A stretch of 64,000 nt of DNA from Yinghuangia seranimata (GTDB lineage: Bacteria; Actinomycetota; Actinomycetes; Streptomycetales; Streptomycetaceae), in the NCBI RefSeq assembly GCF_029953285.1, contig NZ_JASAOI010000044.1, positions 1-64,000 on the forward strand, read 5' to 3'. The notes beneath the pieces were generated by a model. That model made no database searches and was not told the DNA's origin. It worked only from the letters and a program-made list of their open reading frames with translations. Shown piece by piece: positions 1 through 7,329 of this stretch (its first letter is position 1; the number at the start of each line of letters is the position of its first letter). The position numbers and the translations under genes are program-made.

Positions 1-97
<97 letters not shown>

Positions 98-148
98 GCG
101 CTCCCACGGCCCGGTGGGAGACGCGTCGTGTCTCGCGCTGAGGCCCCC

Positions 149-343
149 TCAGGCAGCGAGTCGGACGCGAGGCCGGTGCGGTGCGATCATCCGGCCGTCC
201 GGGAGAAGCTCCCCGGTGTCGTCGAACAGGACCACGCCGTTGCACAGCAGGCTCCACCCCTGCTCGGGGTGTGACGCGATCACATGCGCAGCCTCCCGGT
301 CAGGACTGTCCGCCGGAGGGCATTGCGGTTGGTGCTGGCACAT
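149..343 (-). CDS. DUF5999 family small protein
   Basis: A 64-aa protein starting MCQHQPQCPPADSPDREAA and containing SHPEQGWSLLCNGVVLFDDTG and LLPDGRMIAPHRP. This is the conserved pattern of the actinobacterial DUF5999 microproteins, which are close to this length. Function is unknown in the family. The two early Cys (C2, C8) and a later one (LLCNG) could bind metal, which is inference. The start has AAGG/GAGG purines just upstream. It stands alone, downstream of and on the same strand as the rskA-sigK pair, with about 180 bp between. Confidence 0.85.
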   Translation of the reverse strand: MCQHQPQCPPADSPDREAAHVIASHPEQGWSLLCNGVVLFDDTGELLPDGRMIAPHRPRVRLAA

Positions 344-526
344 CCTCGTACCTTCTCGGTGTCTTCGCGACGGGGTCGCGAGGGGCCGGGCGGCAGCCGA
401 CCGGCCCGGTGGTGGTCGGGCACTTTCGACGTCGACACGACCTGACTCGTGTCATGTCCCAGTCTCCGCCCGCGCACCGACGAGCGCAGGGAATTACGCA
501 CTTCTCACCCGACCGCGCCATGGCGT

Positions 527-1267
527 TTACACCGGGAGGGTCATCACCAACAGGGGCGAAGTGGTCGGTGCGGGGGAGCCCCCGGAGGGCTCGAGGGTCA
601 CGCCGATGCGCGACGCGTCACCGAGCCCCGGGGCGTACAAACGGTTGGCGCCACCCGAGCCCAACAGCCCTGCCGAACGCGCCCCCGAGTCCGCCATGAA
701 CCACACCTGGTAGACGTGGCCGGGAGCAGCCTGCGGGAGGCCGTCGGCGAGCACCACCGCCCCGTTCGCGCCGCGTGACGCGACCACCGTCGCGTGCGCG
801 TCGCCGGGACCGCCCGCCGTCACACTCCGGGCGTCGGCCGCGGTCACCACAGCGGCGATCCGGTCGGCACGGGTGTCCTGATCATGCGCGCTCGCCAGCA
901 TGACGCCGAGCACCACGGCCACCACGAACATCGCCGCGGCCGCCAGCCACGGAAGCCGCGTCGCGGCGGAGAACCCGCGCACCGAACGCGACGGCACAGG
1001 CCGCGGCGGCACCTGCCGCACCGAGCCGATCTCGGCCAACACCCGTTCCCGCAACCGGTCAGGCGGCGGAACCGACGTCGCCGCCGCGAGCCGGGCCGCG
1101 GTCTCGCGCAGCTCGCGCACCTCGTCACGGCAGGCCTGGCACACCTCCAGGTGACGCTCGACCAGCTCGCGCTCCCGGTCGTCCAACGCGTCCACCGCGT
1201 AAGCACCCGCCAGCGCGTGGACGTCCTCGCCGTCGCCGCGGCGCACCGGATTCAGGGGGTGGTTCAT
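527..1267 (-). CDS. rskA: Anti-sigma factor, RskA type
   Basis: A 246-aa membrane-anchored anti-sigma factor. Residues 1-75 form a zinc-associated anti-sigma (ZAS) domain with an HxxxCxxC motif (HLEVCQAC, about residues 39-46) after a DALDDRERELVERH helix. Residues about 110-130 are one membrane segment (LPWLAAAAMFVVAVVLGVML). The rest is the extracytoplasmic RskA domain, with the family pattern GHVYQVWFMADSG and a final VTLEPSGGSPAPTTSPLLV. In this family the cytoplasmic domain holds an ECF sigma factor until regulated proteolysis frees it. The ATG overlaps the sigma factor stop (ATGA), so the two are translationally coupled. Confidence 0.93.
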   Translation of the reverse strand: MNHPLNPVRRGDGEDVHALAGAYAVDALDDRERELVERHLEVCQACRDEVRELRETAARLAAATSVPPPDRLRERVLAEIGSVRQVPPRPVPSRSVRGFSAATRLPWLAAAAMFVVAVVLGVMLASAHDQDTRADRIAAVVTAADARSVTAGGPGDAHATVVASRGANGAVVLADGLPQAAPGHVYQVWFMADSGARSAGLLGSGGANRLYAPGLGDASRIGVTLEPSGGSPAPTTSPLLVMTLPV

Positions 1268-1866
1268 GTCAAGGTCACCCCCAGACAGTCGCGCATGCGT
1301 ATGAGCCCGTCGCGCAGCCGGGTCTTCACCGTGCCCAGCGGCACGTCCAGCAACTCGGCGACCTCACGGTACGTGTAACCGCCGTAGTAGGCGAGGGTGA
1401 TGGACTCCCGTTGCAGTTCCGTCAACGAGGCCAGACAACGCCGCACCTGCTCGCGCTCGAGCCGGGCCTCGACCTCCTCGGCCACCTCGTCGTACGCCGG
1501 CACCTCGGCCCGCCGCCCGACCCGCTCCTCACGATCCGCCGCGGACTGCGCCGACCTGACCCGGTCCACGGCCCGCCGGTGCGCCATCGTGCAGACCCAG
1601 GCATGCGCACCCCCGCGCCCGGGGTCGTACCGCGACGCCGTCCGCCACACCTCGACCAGCACCTCCTGCGCGACCTCCTCCGACTGCGCCGGATCGCGCA
1701 CCACCCTGCGCACGACACCGAGCACCACCGGCGAGACCCGCACGTACACCGCCTCGAACGCGGCCGTGTCCCCTCGCGCGACGAGCGCTAAGAGCCCCTC
1801 CAGCGACTCGTCGGCCGAGGGTTCGGGTTCGGGCTGCCCTCTGCCCCCGCGGATCGCCCGCATCAC
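1264..1866 (-). CDS. sigK: ECF RNA polymerase sigma factor, SigK type
   Basis: A 200-aa ECF sigma factor. Region 2 lies at about residues 35-100 (EEVAQEVLVEVWRTASRYDP, then WVCTMAHRRAVDRVR). Region 4 lies at about 135-190 (LTELQRESITLAYYGGYTYREVAELL followed by VPLGTVKTRLRDGL). There is no SnoaL or other C-terminal extension. It is first in a two-gene operon with the RskA-type anti-sigma factor, overlapping by 4 bp. SigK/RskA pairs are known in mycobacteria and other actinobacteria; the regulon here cannot be read from the window. Dispersed repeat X1 begins about 70 bp upstream of the start, so the repeat lies next to or within its promoter region. Confidence 0.93.
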   Translation of the reverse strand: MMRAIRGGRGQPEPEPSADESLEGLLALVARGDTAAFEAVYVRVSPVVLGVVRRVVRDPAQSEEVAQEVLVEVWRTASRYDPGRGGAHAWVCTMAHRRAVDRVRSAQSAADREERVGRRAEVPAYDEVAEEVEARLEREQVRRCLASLTELQRESITLAYYGGYTYREVAELLDVPLGTVKTRLRDGLIRMRDCLGVTLT

Positions 1867-2123
1867 GAGCCCTCCCTCCGACGAGGCTCACCGACACGAC
1901 CAGTTCGCCACCGACCCCAGGACGGATTGGTGGCTGGTGACGCGAGTGTGACGCGAAGACCCCTGAATGAGGGAGTTCTGGTGATTCGCATACGTGACGG
2001 CAAAGTGATGGGGGGTCGAGGCCGTGCCCCCGACCGAGTCAGGCAGACGCGCTCCCACGCTGGAACAAGCCCCGGCAGCGCAACGAACCCCAGCAACAAA
2101 ACCCGCCCGGAACCCCAAGCGAA

Positions 2124-2241
2124 ACCGCAGCCCGGCGGCGCGGCGCCAGGAGCGGTGAAGCAGCACCGCAAAACGAAGCAACACCGCAGCCCGGCGGCGC
2201 GGCGCCAGGAGCGGTGAAGCAGCACCGCAAAACGAAGCAAC
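2124..2241. repeat. 59-bp tandem duplication inside X1
   Basis: Two consecutive 59-bp units starting ACCGCAGCCCGGCGGCG (at 2124 and 2183), with a third partial start at 2242. Copy X2 has only one unit, so this is a copy-specific expansion. Confidence 0.85.
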
Positions 2242-2286
2242 ACCGCAGCCCGGCAGGGAAACCAAAACAAGTGCGTCCACACCCCG

Positions 2287-2431
2287 CGCCCCTCCCGCCA
2301 GGTGCGAGGTGGTTCAGCGCGGACGGCCCGCGGGTCAAGCCGCAACAGGACAAGGCCAACAGAACCAACGCTGCCAGTATCGGCTTGAGGCGCGGGCCGT
2401 CCGCGCGGAAAATCCAAGAGCGGGAGGGGCG
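2287..2431. repeat. Long hairpin repeat, member A
   Basis: A 145-bp imperfect inverted repeat forming the 3' part of X1. The termini CGCCCCTCCCGC and GCGGGAGGGGCG are perfect complements. Inner arms CGCGGACGGCCCGCG...TCAAGCCG pair with CGGCTTGA...GGGCCGTCCGCG. Members B (44139-44291), C (44760-44914) and D (46990-47134) share the same plan. Confidence 0.8.
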
Positions 2432-2535
2432 CCAGGCCTACACCGCAAGCCAGGTCAGGAACAGCGCAGGTCAAGGACCCCGCCCCCCAGGCGTCAGGCC
2501 ACCGAAAGCGAACCAGGCCAGGAACGGGGCAGAAC

Positions 2536-3207
2536 CTAGGGCTGCACGAGAAGCTGCCGCCCCCGAGCCGCCAAACTCTGCGTCAACTCCGCCGCCGGAT
2601 ACGCCCGCAACGCCTGAACCCCGGGAGGCGCCGGAGCCAACGGCACCAGGAGATCCTGTCGTCCCGAAAGCCCGGCGAGATCAGCGAGCCACAGAGCAAC
2701 CGTGTACAGCCCCGGGATGTGCAACAGCCGCAGCTCGTAGTACCCCCGCTCGATCTGCGGAAGCCCCCTGATACTCGCCACCGCGGCATCCGTGCACGTC
2801 GTGAACGGGCCTTCCGTGAACCGGGCGACAGGCCGCCCCGTCCCGACGTCGGCGACCTCGACCGCGCCGACCGTGTGACCCGCGTCGTGCACCAACCACC
2901 GCCAGCCGACCGGCCGAGCCGCGTCGACCCCGCGGGCGAGGTCAGCCAGATCGATCTCGAACATCCGGTGCGGACACACGGCGGTGAAGCGCCCGCCACG
3001 CAGGACCGAGCCCGCCGCGATGGTGGCGCGCAGGACCTCCGGCGGCACGGCGGGGTCGAAGCCGGAGGGTGGGAGCGCGTCCGGGACGTCGGGCTCGCCG
3101 GGCTCGGCGGAGTCTTGCGCGGGGGTCGCACGCCGCCGCGGCGTGTCGAGCACCTCGCGTACCGCCTCCCGGGCGTGCTCCGGGGTTTCGGGCACACGCA
3201 GGACCAT
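2536..3207 (-). CDS. Conserved hypothetical protein, 223 aa
   Basis: I do not recognise the family. It is a soluble protein with no signal peptide or membrane segment. The N-terminal third (about 1-60) is Pro/Glu/Ala-rich and probably flexible. The rest is a compact alpha/beta-looking domain (FTAVCPHRMFEIDLADLARG, WRWLVHDAGHTVGAVEVADV, GYYELRLLHIPGLYTVALWLA). The phrasing VGAVEVADVGTGRPVARFTEGPF resembles a beta-rich ligand or assembly domain, but no catalytic motif is visible. The start has a good Shine-Dalgarno (GAGGCGG). It ends close to repeat X1 and appears monocistronic. Confidence 0.75.
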   Translation of the reverse strand: MVLRVPETPEHAREAVREVLDTPRRRATPAQDSAEPGEPDVPDALPPSGFDPAVPPEVLRATIAAGSVLRGGRFTAVCPHRMFEIDLADLARGVDAARPVGWRWLVHDAGHTVGAVEVADVGTGRPVARFTEGPFTTCTDAAVASIRGLPQIERGYYELRLLHIPGLYTVALWLADLAGLSGRQDLLVPLAPAPPGVQALRAYPAAELTQSLAARGRQLLVQP

Positions 3208-3521
3208 GAGACCGCCTCATTTCTGATGCAGCGTCTGGGGGGTACGCCTCTGGGCGTGGTTCGGGAAAAACCGCTGTGCCGGTCCGGGCCTGCCGGGTGC
3301 TGCGCCGCGCATGCAGGTACCGGCCCTACAAGCCGGTCAGCGCATTGTACTTGAATGGCTGCGAAAAGTAACGAACTGTGCGCGGTCACTTGTCGGGTGT
3401 CGCCTGCTAGTCGACCGAATGTACGGTTTGCGTCGGCCGGCCCACGGCGAAGCGAAACGGGGGGCGTGCACAGGCGTGCAGCCAGGGCGCACGCCTAGGC
3501 CGAACACGCGCCAGGCGTCAT
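3208..3521. other. Intergenic region, no gene seen
   Basis: 314 bp between the start of the unknown 223-aa gene and the end of the CBS-domain gene. It must hold the promoter of the 223-aa gene. It contains a less GC-rich patch at about 3344-3400. No clear -35/-10 pair, RNA gene or hairpin could be assigned. Confidence 0.5.
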
Positions 3522-4508
3522 TCAAGCCAGGAACCCCGCAAGCACATCATCCAGACTCGCCAACCCCGCGATCGTCCCGTCCGCATCCTGCACGACCGCC
3601 AGGTGCGTCCGCCCGGCCCGCATGCGCGCCAGCAGCGTGGACAGCGTCGCATCGGGCCGCACCGCCAACAGCGGGTAGACCGGCACCGCGTCGCCCGCCC
3701 CGCGGTCAAGCGTGTCGTGCACATGCACGTAGCCGGTGACCCGCCCGTCGTCCACGACGGGGAACCGGGACCGACCCGTCTCGACGGACGCGTGTTCGAG
3801 CGCCTCCCCGGTCACCGGCGACGCCAGCGTCAACACCTCGATCCACGGCCGCATCACCTGTTCGGCGGTACGCGACTGCAGCGTGAGCGCCGCCTCGAGG
3901 CGGCCGTGCCCGCGCTTGTCGAGCAGGTCGTGCTCGCGGGACTCGGCGAGCACCGCGGGCAGTTCCTCGACCGTGTACACCCGCCGCACCTCATCAACCG
4001 GGTCGATCCGCACCAGCCGCAGGCACAGGTTCGCGACATGCCCGAGGATCCACAGCACCGGCGCGGTGACCCGGGAGAACACCCACAGCGGCGGGGTCAG
4101 CCACATCGCGCACTCCTCGGGCCCGGCGAGCGCGATGTTCTTGGGCACCATCTCGCCGAGCACCATGTGGCAGAACACGACGATCGCAAGCCCGACCGCG
4201 AACGCCAGCGGCCGCACCGCCCCGTGCGGAATCCCGGCGGCCCGCGCCGGCCCTTCGAGCAGGTGCTCGACGGCGGGTTCCGCGACCGCACCGAGCGCGA
4301 GCGACGCGACGGTGATGCCGAGCTGCGCGCCGGCCAGCATGACGGACAGCTGCTCCATGCCGCGCAGCACGATCCGCGCCCGCCGCGAGCCCTCCTCGGC
4401 GCGCGGTTCGATGCGGGTGCGCCGAGCGGAGATCAACGCGAACTCGGCCCCGACGAACAAGGCGTTGGCCATCAGAAGAAAAACGGCAAACACCAGCGAC
4501 CCGATCAC
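3522..4508 (-). CDS. CNNM/CorC-type membrane protein with CBS domains
   Basis: A 328-aa protein of the hemolysin-like DUF21-CBS family. The DUF21 transmembrane domain covers about 1-190, starting IGSLVFAVFLLMANALFVGAE, with the family signatures GAQLGITVASLALG and HMVLGEMVPKNIAL. Two CBS motifs follow: VMRPWIEVLTLA, then GRSRFPVVDDGRVTGYVHVHD and THLAVVQDADGTIAGLASLDDV. It lacks the C-terminal CorC_HlyC domain that its neighbour has. Family members are linked to Mg/Co transport and nucleotide sensing; the substrate is unknown. I chose the GTG at 4508 because it begins at the DUF21 helix and overlaps the preceding stop (GTGA). A longer frame to 4727 would only add translated 21-aa repeats. Confidence 0.87.
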   Translation of the reverse strand: MIGSLVFAVFLLMANALFVGAEFALISARRTRIEPRAEEGSRRARIVLRGMEQLSVMLAGAQLGITVASLALGAVAEPAVEHLLEGPARAAGIPHGAVRPLAFAVGLAIVVFCHMVLGEMVPKNIALAGPEECAMWLTPPLWVFSRVTAPVLWILGHVANLCLRLVRIDPVDEVRRVYTVEELPAVLAESREHDLLDKRGHGRLEAALTLQSRTAEQVMRPWIEVLTLASPVTGEALEHASVETGRSRFPVVDDGRVTGYVHVHDTLDRGAGDAVPVYPLLAVRPDATLSTLLARMRAGRTHLAVVQDADGTIAGLASLDDVLAGFLA

Positions 4509-4711
4509 AAAGCGCCCCCCACCCGGCCGCGAAAAGCCTCGTCGGGCGCGACCACGACGCCGAAAGCCGGCGACCCGATCACGGAGCATCCCCGGCCCGC
4601 CTCGCAGGGCACGAGGAGGCCGCAGAAGGCCGGCACACCGATCACGGAGCATCCCCGGCCCGCCTCGTAGGGCACGAGCAGGCCGCAGAAGGCCGGCACG
4701 CCGATCACGGC
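4503..4711. repeat. 63-bp tandem repeat at the CBS-CBS junction
   Basis: GATCACGG starts at 4577, 4640 and 4703, a 63-bp period, and the sequence between them is nearly identical (CCCCGGCCCGCCTCG...GGCACGAG...GGCCGCAGAAGGCCGG). A more diverged 74-bp copy occupies 4503-4576. The period is a multiple of three, and each copy carries a GTGATCGG that equals the start context of the downstream gene. Confidence 0.85.
4505..4708 (-). CDS. Repeat-built 67-aa mini-ORF between the two CBS genes
   Basis: The ORF consists of two 21-aa repeats starting VIGVPAFCGLLVP and a third, diverged one starting VIGSPAFGVVVAP. Its GTG start overlaps the stop of the upstream CBS gene (GTGA at 4705-4708), and its TGA overlaps the GTG of the downstream CBS gene (GTGA at 4505-4508), giving a coupled three-ORF chain. 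It arises from a 63-bp DNA tandem duplication. Whether the peptide is made or does anything is unknown. It may simply keep ribosomes moving between the two real genes. Confidence 0.4.
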   Translation of the reverse strand: MIGVPAFCGLLVPYEAGRGCSVIGVPAFCGLLVPCEAGRGCSVIGSPAFGVVVAPDEAFRGRVGGAL

Positions 4712-6117
4712 CCTTCCCCCGTCCCACCAGCCCCCTCGTCGGGAATCCGTGCGATCTCGACCTCGTCGACCCGCAGCCGATCCATGGCCGTCACCGTCAG
4801 CCGACGCCCCTCCACGTCGACCCACTCGCCGACCTTCGGCATGTGCCCCAGCCGCGCCAGCACCAGCCCCGCCAGCGTGCTGTAGTCGCCTTCCGGCATG
4901 CGCCAGCCGGTGGCCTCCTCGGCCTCGTCGGCCCGCAGCAGGCCGGAGACGCGCAGCGGCGCGGCCGAGTCGCGCCCCGGTACGACCAACGGCGCGTCGG
5001 GCTCGTCTATCGGGTCGTGCTCGTCGGCCAGGTCACCGACCAGCTCCTCGGCGAGGTCCTCGGCGGTGATGACCCCGGCAGTGCCGCCGTACTCGTCCAC
5101 CACGACCGCGAGTTGGGTGTGCGCCTCGCGCAGGCGTTCGACGACGACGTCGAGGTTCAGGGACGTCGGCACCAGCACAGCCGGCCGCGCGATCGTCCGC
5201 ACCGGTGTCGTGGCGCGCACCGCGGCCGGCACCGGGAAGGCGTCGTGCACCACAGCCACGCTTGTGATGTCGTCCAGCGTCTCGCCGCGCAGCGGGAACC
5301 GGCTGTGCCCGCTGTCGCGCGCCGCCGCCATCAGGTCGGACACGGTCGCGGTCGCCGCCAGCGACACGACGTCGATGCGCGGCGTCATGGCCTCGTCGGC
5401 CTGCTTCTCGGCGAACCGCAGCGCCCGGTGCAGGACGCGCGCGGTGCCCGCCGGGAGCGCCCCCTCGTGTGCGGAGTGGCGTACGAGCTGCGCGAGTTCC
5501 TCGGCGGAGCGGGCCGACCCGAGCTCCTGCTGCGGCTCGATGCCCAGGCGCCGGACGAAAAAGTTCGCGGACCCGTTCAGGAAGGTGATCATCGGCCGGA
5601 ACGCCGTCGTGAAGCCCGTCTGGAACGGCGCCACGACCCGCGCCACGTCGAGCGGCCGGGCGATCGAGGCGTTCTTCGGCACCAGCTCGCCGAGCACCAT
5701 CTGCACCGCCGCGGCGAGGACGAGTGCGAGCGGCGCGGTCAGCGCGTCGGCGAGCGACCCGCTGACGCCCGGGATCGCGTCGATCACCGGGTCGATGACG
5801 CGCGACAGCGCCGGTTCGGCGAGGTAGCCCGCGACCAGCGAGGTGATGGTGATGCCGAGCTGCGCGCCGGACAGCTGGAAAGACAGCGTCCGCAGCGCCT
5901 TGCGGATCCGCCCGGCGCCCCGGTCGCCGGCCTGCGCGCGCTCCTCGACCGCGCTCCGCTCGACCGTGATGAGCGAGAACTCCGCGGCGACGAACATGCC
6001 GTTCGCGGCGATCAGCAGCAGGAGCAGCAGCAACGGCCACGCGACGTCGATCGCGGTCTCCTCGGTCCGCCCGCGGCCGGAGCCCGGCTCGCGGCCGCCT
6101 GAGTCGCGCGGTCGCAC
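4705..6117 (-). CDS. CNNM/CorC-type membrane protein, DUF21-CBS-CorC_HlyC
   Basis: A 470-aa full-length paralogue of the downstream gene. The DUF21 domain covers about 20-215 (LLLLLLLIAANGMFVAAEFSL, SGAQLGITITSLVAGYLAEP, VLGELVPKNASIARP). The CBS pair covers about 230-365 (AMTPRIDVVSL, SGHSRFPLRGE, HTQLAVVVDEYGGTAGVITAEDLAEEL). A C-terminal CorC_HlyC domain follows (SGLLRADEAEEATGWRMP, then YSTLAGLVLARLGHMPKVGE). The DEYGG motif is typical of the family, which is associated with divalent cation efflux or homeostasis. Paired DUF21-CBS genes are common in actinobacteria. Its stop overlaps the start of the repeat-built mini-ORF. Confidence 0.92.
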   Translation of the reverse strand: MRPRDSGGREPGSGRGRTEETAIDVAWPLLLLLLLIAANGMFVAAEFSLITVERSAVEERAQAGDRGAGRIRKALRTLSFQLSGAQLGITITSLVAGYLAEPALSRVIDPVIDAIPGVSGSLADALTAPLALVLAAAVQMVLGELVPKNASIARPLDVARVVAPFQTGFTTAFRPMITFLNGSANFFVRRLGIEPQQELGSARSAEELAQLVRHSAHEGALPAGTARVLHRALRFAEKQADEAMTPRIDVVSLAATATVSDLMAAARDSGHSRFPLRGETLDDITSVAVVHDAFPVPAAVRATTPVRTIARPAVLVPTSLNLDVVVERLREAHTQLAVVVDEYGGTAGVITAEDLAEELVGDLADEHDPIDEPDAPLVVPGRDSAAPLRVSGLLRADEAEEATGWRMPEGDYSTLAGLVLARLGHMPKVGEWVDVEGRRLTVTAMDRLRVDEVEIARIPDEGAGGTGEGP

Positions 6118-6240
6118 CGGCTCCGGACGATGCCCGCATCGGGCACCGTCCGGTCAGATTACGTCGCTTTCCGGGCGCTGTCCGCCGCGCCACGCCACGC
6201 GGTCGCCCCGCGGGCGTTCGGCCGAACGGCGGACCCGACC

Positions 6241-7140
6241 TCAGCCCGCCGCCCCCACCGGCACGGTGAACTGGTACCCCTCGGCCTGCAGCTTCGGTAT
6301 CAGCTTGTGCAGCAGGTCGATCGTCATGGCGCGGTCGCCGCCGCCGTCGTGCATGAGGATGACGCCGCCGGGGCCGAGCTGCTTGTCGACGGTCTCGAGG
6401 ATCTTGTCGATGCCCGGCTTCTTCCAGTCCAGCGTGTCGACCGTCCAGCCGAGCGACCGCATGCCGAGCGACGCCGCGATCTGCTTGACCTCAGGCGACC
6501 AGTTGCCGCCGGGCGCGCGGTACCACGGCACCGGGGCGCCGGGCGCGGCCGCCGTGATGGCGTCGAGCGCGTGCTGCATCTCGGCGCGGATCTGGTCGGG
6601 CGACTTCTTCGCGAGCTGCTCGTCGTGGGTCATGGTGTGGTTGCACAGGGTGTGGCCCTCGGCGACGACCGCCTTCACCAGGCTGGGCAGCGCCTTGGCC
6701 TGGTTGCCCACTATGCAGAACGTCGCCTTGATGTCGTACTGCTTCAGGACCTCGAGGATCTGCGTGGTGTACGTGTTCCACGGCCCGTCGTCGAACGTCA
6801 GCGCGACCCACTTGCCCGGGTCGGTGCGGCCGGCCTTCGACTGGAGGATCGCCGGGACCTGGCCGGGCGGCGTCGTGCCGGGGGCTCCGGTGGTACCCGC
6901 GGCCGGCACCACGGCGCCGGGCTGTTCGGGCGACTGGGTGCCCTGCTTTCCGTCGAACGGGGCCTCGTCGTGGCTCGGTTGGCCGGCGTCGTCCTGCTGC
7001 CCGGTGCGGGTTTCGGCCGCCTGGGCGCTGCCCGTCACGGGATTCGCGCTCGCCGTCCAGACGAGGAAGCCGCACAGGAACACGGCCAACGCCGCGACTG
7101 CGGCCTGGAACGATGCGCTGCGCACGGGAAGGACCGGCAC
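6241..7140 (-). CDS. Secreted or membrane-anchored polysaccharide deacetylase (NodB domain)
   Basis: A 299-aa protein. An N-terminal hydrophobic segment (about 10-32, FQAAVAALAVFLCGFLVWTA) is followed by a low-complexity linker and a NodB homology domain from about residue 110. CE4 motifs are present in order: TFDDGP (catalytic Asp and metal Asp), HTMTHD (metal His pair), RAPGG, and ILMHDGG (catalytic His). It is therefore expected to be a metal-dependent deacetylase of peptidoglycan or another N-acetylated glycan outside the membrane. It is monocistronic, with the GCS2-like gene divergent from it. Confidence 0.9.
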   Translation of the reverse strand: MPVLPVRSASFQAAVAALAVFLCGFLVWTASANPVTGSAQAAETRTGQQDDAGQPSHDEAPFDGKQGTQSPEQPGAVVPAAGTTGAPGTTPPGQVPAILQSKAGRTDPGKWVALTFDDGPWNTYTTQILEVLKQYDIKATFCIVGNQAKALPSLVKAVVAEGHTLCNHTMTHDEQLAKKSPDQIRAEMQHALDAITAAAPGAPVPWYRAPGGNWSPEVKQIAASLGMRSLGWTVDTLDWKKPGIDKILETVDKQLGPGGVILMHDGGGDRAMTIDLLHKLIPKLQAEGYQFTVPVGAAG

Positions 7141-7329
7141 GCTGAACCCCCTGGTGGTGCGTGGACTTCGGGCGAGCGTAGTCCCGGCTTCCGGGTGGCC
7201 CGATGTCAGGGGTGACGCGGCGCATGCTCGTACGGTTCCCTGGAGTGCGGGCGGTGGCCGAGGCGGTGGGGCGCCGAGTCACTGCGGCCCGTCCGCGACG
7301 CCGGTCTTCAGCGGAACAGGGGGACGCCG

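Larger units (their letters stand above)
1938..2437. repeat. Dispersed non-coding repeat, copy X1
   Basis: About 500 bp matching 46698-47140 (copy X2) in the same orientation. The best-conserved block runs from about 1966 to 2037 and is essentially identical to about 46726-46797 (it includes GTGATTCGCATACGTGACGG). The middle is somewhat diverged, and the last 145 bp is a hairpin. X1 carries a 59-bp internal tandem duplication (2124-2182 and 2183-2241) that is single in X2. Open frames crossing it are Ala/Arg/Pro-rich, and the two copies differ by indels that break any shared frame, so I treat it as non-coding DNA or an RNA gene. Confidence 0.85.

Noticed and set aside
1863-2474. Small proteins encoded across repeat X1, with counterparts at 46561-47153
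   Set aside because: The two copies differ by indels that break the frame, and similar frames appear on both strands, so the similarity comes from conserved DNA rather than from a gene.
4509-4727. N-terminal extension of the 328-aa CBS protein
   Set aside because: It only translates the 63-bp tandem repeats into Arg/Gly-rich peptide. The DUF21 helix begins at the GTG at 4508.
3736-6102. A 788-aa plus-strand frame over the CBS genes
   Set aside because: Antisense to two clear DUF21-CBS genes; composition is typical of a shadow.
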